This document shows, in pieces, positions 37,701-47,442 of a stretch of 64,000 nt of DNA. Position numbers and translations under genes: made by a program. Origin of the DNA: Paramoeba atlantica (Eukaryota; Discosea); contig CDRNVI010000010.1 of the NCBI GenBank assembly GCA_977017575.1, positions 62,001 through 126,000 on the forward strand, in the 5' to 3' direction. The notes beneath the pieces were generated by a model. It worked only from the letters and a program-made list of their open reading frames with translations. It was not told the DNA's origin and made no database searches. Each line of letters opens with the position of its first letter. Position 1 is the stretch's first letter.

Positions 37701-40700
37701 TTGCCCGTGTATTTTGTGCTCATTCTTGGGGGAGCAATATCGTTGCATACAGTGTACATTTCAGCGAGGCGCTGATAACCAAGACTTGTCATAGCTGACC
37801 CCATCCAAGCTGAAAGAGATTCAAATTGACCGGAAAATCTTTGGCGAATACGTCTTGAGTAGTCCCTTTCAGGGTCAAATTCCGGATGTGTGCGTTTGAG
37901 CACCTCAAGGCAGTGCATTGCAGCCCTTCTTTGGGCATTTTCTTTACCTGGCATAATGCGAGAGGATGCAATCCAATCAAATCCTTTCAGCTTAACCGTG
38001 GCTGAAAACACAAACATTCCAGATGTAGTAGTCATTTTCGATGTGTATTCCGGAGCTGGTAATCCTACGCGGAGGCAAAAATTGTAGAGTACAGTCTTTG
38101 CATGTGTATCAAGTGGTTCCTTTTCCGAAGCTACTCGAGCTTCCTCCAAAATCGCATCACCACTGTGATATAGATCTTGTTTCGCAACGCTCAAAGTATC
38201 TTCGTAGCTTCTTCTATCATTTAAATAAGTCGCACACAAAGAACAGTATTTCTCCCAATTTGCATGCCCTCCGTCCAAACAAGATGGAAAAGCCGGCTTT
38301 GCAGGCCGTAGTAAAACGGAGGCGGCGAGGCCCGGCGGCGGCAAAGAATCCGGATTCGGCTGGTCCCCAAATTTAGGTGCAGTTCGTCCCTCTTCCATCA
38401 CATACGCGACATGTTCCCCTTGCGAACTAGGATTGTCGTAGATGCACACGTTAAATGCATCTAATACTCGAGAGAAATGAAGAAAACAAAGTTGTTCAGC
38501 TTCGCATTCCATTCTAGAGACACCTATGGCAAGTTGGGTAGGAATGGTGTCCGGCAAGTAGACTTTGCAACGAGAGTAGAAGTTTCCATTTTTTTGAACG
38601 GTTTTAAGAGAAAGATTCCTTCCAATTCGACATAGGTATGCTTCGACTGGCGCTCGATACGATCTTGCTCGAGTGTGTAAATGTGAAGTCGGTACGTTTT
38701 CCAAAGAAAGATCATTGGTGTTGAAGCTGCTGTCGGAACCAGTAGTTACAGGAATGCAAGCCGCTTCTAAATTACCTTGAGATACGGCAAGAGATAGTTC
38801 TTGTAAACTCTTATCATCGGTATCTTTGCGCAAGGGTGGAATTTGAGAAGGATTGGGGACGGGTTTATATATGCCGTCCCGAGGGGGGTATGGTGCATTT
38901 CGACCTCCTCGTCGTGCGGCCTCTGCATGCTCATACTGCAACCTAGGATCCTTGTAAATCGGATAGCCAACTGCATCCAGGTGAAGCTCGAGAGACATTG
39001 AGACAAGATGAACAATCTCTTTCTTACTACTCGCTTCCGCTGACGCAATTATGGGGGGGAAAGGATCGGGCAATTGAAGCTCAAATCTACCTTTGCGTAG
39101 AAGCCTTCCACCATCCACATATTCATCGATTTGAATGGGCAAATCCATGGATAAATTACGACTCATCGTTTTATAAAATTCCCTCATTCGAGTTGCACAA
39201 TAAATATCGACCTTCCTTGGACTGCTTATTGCGCATGATATAACGTTCGTTGTTTGTACGTCATGCTCGCGAACGAGTATAAAACCACAAGAAGTATCCG
39301 GTTCAAAAATTTTTCGCTCATCAATCCTCTCTTTTGAAGTCAAGTCAATCGGTACATGTGCCTGTTTACTTGTTACAATGATATCCAGATATATCAAAGG
39401 AGGAGGCGAATCGATTCTGGGATTGAATCGTCGCAGATTTGCACCACAAGCATCAAGTATCCTGTATGCATGAACGAATGCAACGTGAATTGATGCGTTC
39501 TTAGTTTTGGCAATACCTTGAGCCTCTCGACTTTCACCGGAAAAATGGAGGACGAGCGTAGTCCTAAACATAAATTCTTTTTTCAAAGTTATTGTTTCTG
39601 TTCGACGACGATACGAAATATTTAGCTTGTCCAGTATTGTGTGAACATCGTGGCTACGATCTGGGCCGAGCTCTTTAAGGGAATCGTAGCACGACATATC
39701 CATTCCTTCGGTCATGGCACCAGGCTTAATTCGACATGGAGGTGGGACTTTCGCCCAAGGTCGTATCTCGTCGTAACTGTACGGTGCCCATCTCCCTGTC
39801 TTTCGAGTTTCCCTTGCACGTTCATCTTGCAATGAGGTAGCTAGTGTAGATTTCTCTTGATAACCTGATCCTATCTCATGGTACCGTTCGTGAACTACGA
39901 ATATAGGAACACCTAAAGCATCGAGCATCAGCTCAGCATGCTGAAAAGCAGCAGACACAGCATCCTTTTTCTTGGCTCCAATGCCCAAAGCGAACCGATC
40001 ACCAAAAATACTTTTCGGCAAAAAAAGGGGAATTCTCGCCTCGAAAACGTTATGTCCCTCCTCGTCTCTCAGCACTGGTTGTTTCGTTTCTACGAAATCA
40101 TTTGAACCGCAGCCTAATCGCTGATTTACGTAATTATGTATTCTATCTCTGCACTGTACATGTAGGATGCTTGCGTCCGAAATGAAAAGTCCCTGCTCAG
40201 CAAAAGCGGAACATCGACTCAGTTCAGAAACAGCTCCTTGATACTGATTTATTTGCTTTAAAGATTCCTTCCCCTGGACGCCGCTTTGATTAGAAATATC
40301 AGTTGAATCACGATCTCCAGAACTAGCTTTATCGATTAACTTTGGCACGCGTCCTAAAGGTCCACCAGTTACGTCCTTTGACATATTGGCAAGGTAGGAG
40401 TCCAAAAATTCTTTGTGCGCTTTAAAATCACAGAAGTAAAGTTGACGAATACATTCGATCATTGCGTGTCGCCCTGAGTCAATTTTTCTCCCTGAGGTCG
40501 AATTTGTAATCCACCGCGTTTCTTTCCTCCGTTTCCCCTTCTCTGTTTCGATCATACTAGAGTACCCAACAAAACTAATCCATTGTGTTGTACCGCCCAG
40601 TATTTCTGGTTGCTGAATAAATTCCATTTCTCTCTCGTCTGCTTTCAAGACACCGCTAAGCAGATCCTCAGGACGCTGATAAAAAGTAATACTTTCTGAA

Positions 40701-41476
40701 ACAGGCATTGGTAAGACTTTATTAGGATCTTTGAAGCGAGGACAAATTGCCGGCGATGAACTTTTAGATACTAAGCTAGTCATATTCTTATTGGTATTAC
40801 TAACGGGCTTTTTTAGAGTAGTGTCCGACTGGATACGCATTACAGCAGGAGAAAGATTCTGCCCAGTATTTGCATGATGCCCACTTAAACTTCCTTTTTG
40901 ACGTTGAAGAGAATATTCTTCTTGTCTTTTTGAGTCAGAGTAAATAGGTACGTCCAGTTCTCCTAGAAGGTCTTCAGCGTGCATACAAGCGCATACTTCG
41001 GCATCTTTTGAACTTATTGCGTAGCCAACCGCTTGTATTGTTCTATTCGATTCATCTCCTAGGGGTAAAGAAAAATAGGCTACATATTTAGGACTTTCGC
41101 CCACCTGTTCCTCGGAAGTAAGAACTTCTTCCACAACCGGAGGAGCTACGGAAAAATCTTTCGACTTCATGTAGTTTGCTATTCTTAAGCGAGAAAAATA
41201 ATCCAATGAGGAGACCTTTCGCGCAGTTTTCCAGAGAACTTTCGTGTTGGGCTTTTTTAATGTTTGTACACCAGTCCACGAAAATTTCGCCGATTGAGGG
41301 CAATATTCAGAATTCAGGTCATTCTTTTCTGGAGCAGAGCGCGCTGCCGTACATGCCTGTGGGTTAGAATTACAAACCGCGCTTACCCCGGGAATCTTTT
41401 TAGAAAGTCCAAGGGGTTGTATTTTTTTTGGAAGAAGAGTGTGATTGCTGCTTCGTAGAAAATTGAGACTTACCAT
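34799..41476 (-). CDS. KREH2: Giant DEAH/RHA helicase with many dsRNA-binding-like repeats, REH2-like
   Basis: From the ATG at 41476 (MVSLNFLRSSNHTLLPKKIQ, a fair mitochondrial presequence) the protein has about 2,225 residues. The N-terminal 1,350 hold at least seven double-stranded-RNA-binding-like repeats, several ending in a LGVPIY-type motif (LGELDVPIY, LDALGVPIF, LDAVGYPIY). The helicase core follows: VLCGTTGSGKSTQLPQYI (I), ILDEVHERDLNADF (II, DEVH), VIMSATLQ (III), VILATNIAESGITI (V) and IQRKGRAGRT (VI). HA2/winged-helix and OB-fold regions complete it. Kinetoplastid REH2, the mitochondrial RNA-editing helicase, has this size and layout, so I infer orthology. An open frame 38 codons upstream lacks an ATG. 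All helicase motifs look intact. Confidence 0.8.
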   Translation of the reverse strand: MVSLNFLRSSNHTLLPKKIQPLGLSKKIPGVSAVCNSNPQACTAARSAPEKNDLNSEYCPQSAKFSWTGVQTLKKPNTKVLWKTARKVSSLDYFSRLRIANYMKSKDFSVAPPVVEEVLTSEEQVGESPKYVAYFSLPLGDESNRTIQAVGYAISSKDAEVCACMHAEDLLGELDVPIYSDSKRQEEYSLQRQKGSLSGHHANTGQNLSPAVMRIQSDTTLKKPVSNTNKNMTSLVSKSSSPAICPRFKDPNKVLPMPVSESITFYQRPEDLLSGVLKADEREMEFIQQPEILGGTTQWISFVGYSSMIETEKGKRRKETRWITNSTSGRKIDSGRHAMIECIRQLYFCDFKAHKEFLDSYLANMSKDVTGGPLGRVPKLIDKASSGDRDSTDISNQSGVQGKESLKQINQYQGAVSELSRCSAFAEQGLFISDASILHVQCRDRIHNYVNQRLGCGSNDFVETKQPVLRDEEGHNVFEARIPLFLPKSIFGDRFALGIGAKKKDAVSAAFQHAELMLDALGVPIFVVHERYHEIGSGYQEKSTLATSLQDERARETRKTGRWAPYSYDEIRPWAKVPPPCRIKPGAMTEGMDMSCYDSLKELGPDRSHDVHTILDKLNISYRRRTETITLKKEFMFRTTLVLHFSGESREAQGIAKTKNASIHVAFVHAYRILDACGANLRRFNPRIDSPPPLIYLDIIVTSKQAHVPIDLTSKERIDERKIFEPDTSCGFILVREHDVQTTNVISCAISSPRKVDIYCATRMREFYKTMSRNLSMDLPIQIDEYVDGGRLLRKGRFELQLPDPFPPIIASAEASSKKEIVHLVSMSLELHLDAVGYPIYKDPRLQYEHAEAARRGGRNAPYPPRDGIYKPVPNPSQIPPLRKDTDDKSLQELSLAVSQGNLEAACIPVTTGSDSSFNTNDLSLENVPTSHLHTRARSYRAPVEAYLCRIGRNLSLKTVQKNGNFYSRCKVYLPDTIPTQLAIGVSRMECEAEQLCFLHFSRVLDAFNVCIYDNPSSQGEHVAYVMEEGRTAPKFGDQPNPDSLPPPGLAASVLLRPAKPAFPSCLDGGHANWEKYCSLCATYLNDRRSYEDTLSVAKQDLYHSGDAILEEARVASEKEPLDTHAKTVLYNFCLRVGLPAPEYTSKMTTTSGMFVFSATVKLKGFDWIASSRIMPGKENAQRRAAMHCLEVLKRTHPEFDPERDYSRRIRQRFSGQFESLSAWMGSAMTSLGYQRLAEMYTVCNDIAPPRMSTKYTGNSTHATLTVEEDGTVYEGVGEYGNRVVAEDMAKEALCLNMKGLPKFAGLVGLFKQFPRLDPDHVFHLNMTNTTFLDSLSQLVDEVQQLPEMSDPELPRGSTASNAPKAIVSKRRVSEEIIKKRKHLPMFRYYRHIVDTIKDNQVTVLCGTTGSGKSTQLPQYILEEAFRQGTEEETNIVVTQPRRISAISIAQRVAQERGEEVGQSVGHCVRFESRPGKHITYYSSGILLRIFERNPVLDGISHVILDEVHERDLNADFLLLVLRRLSRFRKDLKIVIMSATLQSDRFSKYFEGAPVINVDHAVHPVQIFHLEEIAQMTMDEPQAKNISTLRVLRSASQTQTSSAITRQEPKKDLDRKLKLRSMDYNFISFLIQRGAKTHHLFESGGSILVFLPGWHEIVHAKDMLEASGKAVNFEIICVHSSVNPQEQMKCFLPAPRNKVKVILATNIAESGITIDDVVCVIDTGAVKEKRLVKQTDGQRASQLSTLTTVYASKANCIQRKGRAGRTKEGYCYRLYTSQEYSQLDDFQTPEILRLPLQALCLSILHLGLGAPARVLGTALDAPDKDSIEQAMNSLMSIGAVDSEGHITRLGKHIARLPTTPSNAKMLLMGCALRGLDVALTLVASSETNPFKTSQDQGVDDIRIARDILGENEKSDHFVLLNAYRGYAEKWADKEKRRIFLSENSLYEPSLKIMSQIKRQLMEELVISGYVDESLLVEKSSSENSRNGADNSQNHEAPFPIQKRRGQLRRLIGQGEEPYVDCSEYSQNVSGTTFHALLSSMLFPNVAMGGAKNHYRTKVSDTLRLKHGSLCATTKGETSTFVLYSEKVAKNAVLRDGTRCVGELRDVTEVSLWPLVLCGASSLHFKYREDLNLCVVDDWIVVKMDVDTFRNIKKIKLGLEYCMDMDPRIPPDTLNRLARQVRRVLQYVCAVMPPTLAKKSLLCVSNAPTKPSALKLSVVDGNDECS

Positions 41477-41760
41477 AAAAAGCAAATTGAGAATCAAAGC
41501 AAAAACATTATCAGAAATAGCTTCAGTAGATTTCTTATTGTGCCAAAGCACACACAGTAGCACGCGATACTTAACAAAAAAAGTTCCCAAAAAAGAATTC
41601 GGTAGCTTTTTCCGACTTCATATACAGTAAAAGTCACAATTCTCAGAATCACTAAAAATAAGAATTGGGATGTCAACGTGCAACTAGGAAAAATGAGAAT
41701 ACAATTTCAACCTGTACACCAATCTACAGTGTAAAAATACAGTTTCTGTACCTTGTTGGT
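41477..41760. other. REH2-like 5' region
   Basis: No gene is supported. The minus strand before the ATG is pyrimidine-rich (ttctcaatttgcttttt), but the nearest AG lies about 60 bases upstream. Confidence 0.35.
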
Positions 41761-42345
41761 ACATTTTGCTAGCCCTTCCTTTCTTTTCCCGGAAACGGAC
41801 ATATTCTTACTTTTAAATGCCCGTTTCCGGCTGACGGCTAGCTGGAACTGTCCCTCTTTGTCGCGGAAGTAGGGGACGCACTTCGCACTCTTCACCCCTC
41901 CCCGGCTCACTCCTCGAGTGAGCTTTCTTCCCTCCCCGGCTCTCTCCTTCTCGTGCTTTCTTCTCCCGGGAGCTATGCGCCATGGTGGCCTCCCTTGAGG
42001 ACCACTGGGCGTGCTACAGCGGGAGGACACGTTGTATGCGTGTATAGGGGATGCGAACTTGCACCCCTCTCTCCCTACATGCTGTAGCGAGTGCGGCGGT
42101 AACGGACCTCCCCATGATGCATCATGATCCACGATAGACCATCTGACAGCATGAACCCACGGTTGACCGTGTTGCAGCATGAACCATGGCTATACGTGCT
42201 GTAGCATGACCGATGGGCGTCTCGTCTCCTACCTCGCACTCCACTCTCTGTGTGACACCCGTCGTATGCGGGTCATGCGCCGATGGTATCGGCCGTCACA
42301 CAGAGAGACGTATCTCTGCGCCACGAGCGTATGATCATGACCTGC
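41761..42345. other. GC-rich island full of small hairpins, no gene assigned
   Basis: This stretch contrasts with AT-rich flanks. Inverted repeats include ccggaaacgg...ccgtttccgg (about 41788-41829), gctcactcctcgagtgagc (about 41905-41923) and ctctgtgtgac...gtcacacagag (about 42244-42305). A phrase of the type gctgtagcatgaacc/gttgcagcatgaacc repeats about every 35 bases at 42080-42215. The minus ORF 41707-42180 crosses it but has an implausible composition. It could be a non-coding RNA locus or a repeat relic. Confidence 0.45.
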
Positions 42346-42554
42346 CGGAGAAAAAGGATGGCTCATAAAGACGAAAAGAGTCAGAACAAAAAATAAAAGG
42401 CATATTCGTGCTTTTTGGAAAGAGATCTTGCTTGGAAACTATAGAGAACATTAACACATGTTTTTTTAAAAATAACTCGTACATAATAAATCGTCACTTT
42501 TTCCAAAAAATTGAAAGTTCTATGTGATTTCGCTACATGAAACTATTTACTAGG

Positions 42555-43140
42555 CCGGTATACATGTATGTATGTGGATTCTATCCGAAAGTAGGTGAAA
42601 CTGAACCAAATTCCGCACTTTTTCTCATTTTCACAAAACTTTTTTTCTCTCTCAAAGATGTGTCTTCGTTTGCTATCCATTTCACAGAATTGTTGTTGCT
42701 TCATAAAATAATGAAGCAAATGCTGTGCTAATTTGACATTTACAGAACTATTTATTTGAACATATTTGAAAGATCTTGTCGTCTATATCATGCCGTGCTC
42801 GGGATGCGTTGGGTTTGCTTGTAGGCGCACCCTAACGATTAGAAGAATTTCGTCGTGGAGTGAATTGCAGTGCTCCGAATGGATTAAAGGTCATTATTGC
42901 AAAATATGAAGGAGTATTGTATTTGCGTCCATTTGTAAGAAGTTGTAAGCAGGTTGAAAGGCTCAAAGTTGATGAAGTATGAAGAATTTTTAGAAAAACA
43001 GAAAAAGTGCGGACTTTGGTTCAGTTTAACCCCGAAAGTAACGTTCAGAAACGATAATAGATATGCCCATCTTATATAAATTCGTGCTCTGTGTAGTGCG
43101 AAAATACCAAGTATATACCAATATACATACCTGTACACGA
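42555..43140. repeat. Imperfect foldback element
   Basis: ctgaaccaaattccgcactt, then tttctcattttcac, at about 42601-42634 is inverted at about 42985-43030 (aaaaagtgcggactttggtt, then cag). Less similar arms continue outward (gtatacatgtatgtatgtgg against the inverse near 43110-43135). No coding content is seen. It is probably a non-autonomous inverted-repeat element. Confidence 0.45.
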
Positions 43141-43542
43141 ATAGTACAGGTGTGGCAGCTTCCCGCAGGAAAAAACCGTATCTGAACCTTTGTATGCTTT
43201 TATACCTGTACGCTTTTATACAATACCCGTCCTACGCTTATACACACACTTACACAAAAATTCGTGCCGCTTCACAAAGCGAATTTTTATGATTTTTTTG
43301 AAAAGTATTAACCTATTCGAACATAAAAAATATGAAAGGAGGAGTAGTGCTCAGATGTTTATATTTTCATTTAAAGAATTCTCAATAGTAGCGAATAAAA
43401 TTAAATTCATCATTCAAGAAGGAAAATTTCAAAAGCAAACCTTTTTTAAATTCTGAAGGTATTTACCGGTGAAACGGTTATTAAGGATAAAAGTAATTAA
43501 GGCAGATCGAATTTACGGTCTTCAACCATTTCAACGTGTGAG

Positions 43543-43619
43543 AGAAAAGCTAAAACGATCATGTAAAGTCTTTACATGATCGTTTTAGCTTTTCTTCTTT
43601 GACTTCTTTAAAAGAAGTC
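43543..43619. repeat. Two perfect palindromes with one-base centres
   Basis: Arms 43543-43568 and 43570-43595 are perfectly complementary (gctaaaacgatcatgtaaag and inverse) with one T between. Immediately after, gacttcttt-a-aaagaagtc (43601-43619) repeats the design. The flanks (43141-43720) are otherwise gene-free and AT-rich. Confidence 0.7.
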
Positions 43620-43719
43620 AGAGACGGAATCATGAAATTATTTTTTCCCAATTTTCCCCCAGAATGACATAAAATAATTTTTTATTTTGTAGTGCTAACT
43701 TTTTTATTTTGTAGTGATT

Positions 43720-43782
43720 CAGGCCCCCCGTTTAAGCGCACAATTCACGGAAAACGAGGTACGCTTAAACGGGGGGGCAGTA
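43720..43782. mobile_element. Isolated end of a DDE/Ulp1-type element
   Basis: ggccccccgtttaagcgcac, then, inverted, gtacgcttaaacgggggggc ending CAG|TA, reproduces the double-repeat right end of the element at 31664-34648. No matching left end is found in the window, so this is a truncated or deleted copy. Confidence 0.65.
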
Positions 43783-43888
43783 CAAGAAAAACAAAGAAGG
43801 GTGTATCAAAAAAACGAAACTTTTTCCACTTTCATTTCAAATGGGTAGATGTAAATTAGACGAAATCGTATATTACAAAAAAGAAATC

Positions 43889-43982
43889 GGCGCCCTTCGC
43901 GGCGCCAATCTCTACGAAGCTTTGAAATTAAACACTAAATAGGGAGGGCAAGGTGCTAAATAGTAAACAGGGGGGGACGGTA
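43889..43982. mobile_element. GC hairpin and poly-C-tipped element end
   Basis: ggcgcccttcgcggcgcc (43889-43906) is followed by two ctaaatag phrases and the terminus gtaaacagggggggacgg|TA (to 43980). It has the same C-run-at-TA design as the other inverted-repeat tips, but no partner end is seen. Confidence 0.45.
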
Positions 43983-44461
43983 TTGCCTTAATCAAAGTTG
44001 CCTTAATTAAAATTGTCTTAATTTTATTTACCCTTAATTGAATTTTTACCGGTAGTTACGGAACGGGTTTAATAGTTATGGGACGGGAATTTAAGGGACG
44101 GTATGGAGGTAGGGTAGGACAAATGAAGTTGTTTTGTCTCAAAGTACCGATTTGGTGTACTACTCTAGCACTCGGGGGGTATTGACACTCAGGCAGCAGT
44201 AAAGCGGAATTCCTATCCTCCAAAGGATTGTTATCATGCCTATCAGGCAGAGAATAGTGGTAAGTGAGTAGATTAACGCAAAAGACGTTATTTTCTACCT
44301 TGCTGTTTACAGACTTAGCTCGGCACTTGTCCAAAGTGCCTTTTCGCGGTTCCACCAAAGAGTAAAGCTGCCCCGAAGGGCCGACTGAAAGATGGCTTCC
44401 CGGCATTTTACCGCAAGCCTCTCGTCTCCGCCAAAAGCGCTATTTAACTTGCTGCAGGAGA

Positions 44462-46061
44462 CTAATAGAGCGCCAACTTCAAGCGGGCTCCAACTTCAAA
44501 GGCAATTAGGTTTGTACGAGGCTGTGTGGTGCGCCTTTCGTGGAGTAATGTTCTGTACTTGTTTACTTTTCCTTCGTGCGCTAGCTCACGATTTTCTTCC
44601 CAAGGCACTGTTAGTTCCAGGATGAACTCTGATCCGTCTTTGAGTGTGATCAGTCCATCCGGGCGCAACATGTCTTCACGTGCATGTAGACATTCCGGGG
44701 CGTTCCGGAAACCTGGGACATCAAGGTGCAAGCTTTTAGTGTAGGGAGAGGATTGGAGATGGTGTCCAAGGGTTTGTAGAATCAGGTCGTGGCGATAAGT
44801 GTAGCGCCCCTGAGCTAGTGATTCTTTACAGCCCGAAAGGATGTGTCGTGTTGTTTGTGGCGCTTGCTCGCATATAGGACATGTCACGGTCGCTCGTCTG
44901 AGTCCCCACAAACGCAGGTTTGTTCTGGAAGGTAGTGGTGTGAGCGTAATGAGGGATGTAGCGAAACGGGAAAGCTTTTCACTATTCAGATTGTTTAGTG
45001 CTGCGGCGAATTCTTTGGCGAGATCTGCTTCCGAGGGCCCATTCCACCATTTCGCTGCTGTCGGTGCTCTTTTCCGAAGTTGATCAATCATATAGTTTTC
45101 ATGGTTTTCACGTACCTTCTGCAAGGCCTTCTTTGGTTCATGTAAGAGGTCTAGGATTTCGTAACATGGCCGGATTTACCCTGCACGGCGTTTATCTTGT
45201 TCTTCCTTTATGCGAGATCGCAGCACGGTCTTAACTGCGGGGTCGTGCGGTTTATTCATTTGCGTTAGCGCTTGTACCGAGCACTCGGACCACAGCTGGG
45301 AAAGACTTGTCAGGTTCCATCCTCTTTCGGAATACAAGACTTCAGTAGAAGCCTTAGATGCGGCGTTGATCCATTTCCTGATGTGAAATCTAGCTCGCTT
45401 TTGTAGGCGCAGGCTGAAGTTGAATGTCAAACACGGATGTACCGAGAGGGCGTAGCGGAGTCTAGATATAAGTGCGTTTTCATAAATCTATAGGCGTTCC
45501 GGAAGACTATGATGACTTTCATCTATGTTTCGGAGGCATTCTTTTATTTTTCTGTCCAGTTTCCTAAATAGTTCTCGTGATTGCTGCGCCCCTGGGGCCA
45601 GTGTCATGCCCAGAAAGGTACTTCCGTGATCGCAAATGTGTGGTATCGGTTTGCTGTCAACTAGGATCTTAGGCTTTCGTGTCATATAGCCCGTTTGATC
45701 CGTACCACTCCTCATCGCCATACACTGTGTACGGCTTTTGTCCACATTGATAGAGAGACCAAGGCATTTCAGTATTTCTTGCAGGGTGTTCATCGCTCGT
45801 TGCATTTCATCGTCTTTCCGGGTAAGTACAGTGAGGTCGTCGACGTAGGCTTTTAGGAAATGGCGTGGGGTATCCTCATAGCCTAGCCCGTAGTTTGGGC
45901 ACGAACTTCGAAGGAAGCGGAGCACCACCTCCATTACGATGTTGAATAGCGAAGGGGAAAGCGTATCGCCTTGTAGGACCCCTCTCTGTATCTTTATCGG
46001 TCGTGTAAGCCCCTCAGTGCACTTTACCTGCATTTGGGCGTTCTGGTACATATGTTTTATG
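44462..46061 (-). pseudogene. Non-LTR retrotransposon with restriction-like endonuclease, broken
   Basis: There are three minus-strand pieces. At 45488-46051 is reverse transcriptase: RPIKIQRGVLQGDTLSPSLF and the catalytic box FLKAYVDDLTVL. At 45176-45430 is a basic linker. At 44462-45124 is a zinc knuckle (CPICEQAPQTTRHILSGC), then RPDGLITLKD-GSEFILELTVPW, the PD-(D/E)XK core of a restriction-like endonuclease. This order (RT, then CCHC, then endonuclease) is that of R2/NeSL/CRE-type elements; the kinetoplastid SLACS and CZAR elements belong to this wider group. Frames are interrupted and the upstream part is cut off at 46062 by the pogo-type copy 2. Gene-free 3' sequence extends to about 43985. 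Confidence 0.8.
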
Positions 46062-47357
46062 TACCGTTACCCCCCCCTTACTTCACCTCCCCCCTTACTT
46101 CACCACATTTCGCCACTCCGTATGTGGTGAAGTAAGGGGGGTGTCAGAATTTTCCCCCGATTCCTACTCTGTGATGATAGTTAACCCAGGTCAGAAATTG
46201 TAAATTTTCATTGATTTCAATATTTATTCAATACACGATGGCCCCACCACTTCTATTCTTTAAACGCGAGCCAAGTGACTCTATCCTCACCGTTGCCACA
46301 CGAAACTGTTGCCGTACTGCCCTTCCCCGATGATACTTCAGCTACGCCATCCACCGCATTAATATTGAATGCATCTAACCAGCTTGCTGAGCAGCCGCGG
46401 AAGGTTCGGGTGGATCTTACCATACAGCAAAAAAACAACCTATGTGCTAGTATAGATGCCGGCAAGTCTGTAAGCGTGGCCGCCCGAGATTACAAGGTCG
46501 AGGTAAGCACGGTGCATAGAGTTTATCGGAAAAAAGAAGATTGGCATAGATTTACTCAACTTGGCTTCGGGAAATTGTTTCAGTATCATCCCCCCCGAGC
46601 AAATAAAGAATTATATGAAAAAGGGTTGACGCAACTGCTTTTGCGTCTCTTTCGGCAGTCACGAAACCGACAATGTTGGGGTACTTTGGTGGAATTTCAG
46701 AGCACTTCTGTTCCCTTACCGACGAAGGAAAAGAAAAATTTTGGATTCGTTTTTGCACCTTCGCCAATATTTCGCGACGAAGAGTCAATGGAGCGACCCA
46801 AATGGTCCCAAAAGACATGGACGAGCGTATAGGAGCCTTTTTGAATATGATAGCTCTGTGAAATTGTGATCGCGGAGGATACGCTGTAATTGTAACAGGG
46901 GACGAGACCTGTGTTGTGTGGGAGCCCGTCAATGAAATCACATACGACACTAAAGGGACAAAGCGTGTAAAGGTTTTAACTACAGGGAAAGAGAAGAAGA
47001 CACTGACTGCGTGGTTTTGGGCCGCTCTGTTACGAACCAACGGCATGCAGAAAGCACGTGGGAGCATAAGGTGTTTCCTCCGCACTTAATTTGGGAAGCC
47101 CATTCAGATTCTGGGAAGGTTTCCAAAGAGGTGCTCCGGGCGGAAGAAAAGTACAATTGTACGGCAACAACGACAACAAGCGGGTGGAACACAGGAGAGT
47201 CATTTAAAAAATGGGCTGAAGCGGAATTTTTTGACAGAATCAAGTATCCTCCGCGGAAGACACTTATTATTTTGGATCTGTACGCTGCTCATCGGACAGC
47301 GGAATTATTATTGTTCTTTCGTGAGAGAGAAATCGATGTTTAATTCGTTCCAGGAGG
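46062..47357. mobile_element. pogo/Tigger-type transposon, copy 2, right end lost
   Basis: The left end, TA then CCGTTACCCCCCCCTTACTT (from 46064), matches the tips of copy 1. It interrupts the retrotransposon reverse transcriptase. An internal inverted ttcaccacat...atgtggtgaa lies near 46098-46133. The element is cut at about 47357 by the palindrome/satellite element, and its right end is absent. Confidence 0.75.
46275..47357 (+). pseudogene. DDE_1 (pogo/Tigger) transposase, copy 2, broken
   Basis: The pieces in order are HTH VDLTIQQKNNLCASIDAGKS and VSTVHRVYRK (46395-46530); ISRRRVNGATQMVPKDMDER (about 46770-46830); VTGDETCVVWEPVNE with D1 (about 46890); FKKWAEAEFFDRIKYPPRK; and LIILDLYAAHRTAELL with D2 (about 47270). 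A stop replaces a Leu codon after EREIDV, the frame continues FVPGG, and then the sequence switches to the satellite-bearing element before the third Asp. Earlier frameshifts and stops are also present. It retains the region deleted in copy 1. Confidence 0.75.
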
Positions 47358-47442
47358 TTCGTTTTCGAGCGCCGTCGGTTCGTTGAACGATTCAACGAAC
47401 CGATTTTTTATTTTTTTTCACTGAACTTTTCTGGGATTCTTC
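47358..47442. repeat. Palindromic leader of the satellite array
   Basis: gcgccgtcggttcgttgaac, then gattcaacgaaccgatttttt and a T-rich stretch to cttttctgggattct, is repeated almost exactly at 50647-50723 before the second, short array. It contains the palindrome GGTTCGTTGAA-cga-TTCAACGAACC. Confidence 0.7.

Noticed and set aside
41707-42180. 157-codon minus ORF in the GC island
   Set aside because: Its composition follows the hairpin-rich DNA and no domain or presequence is seen.
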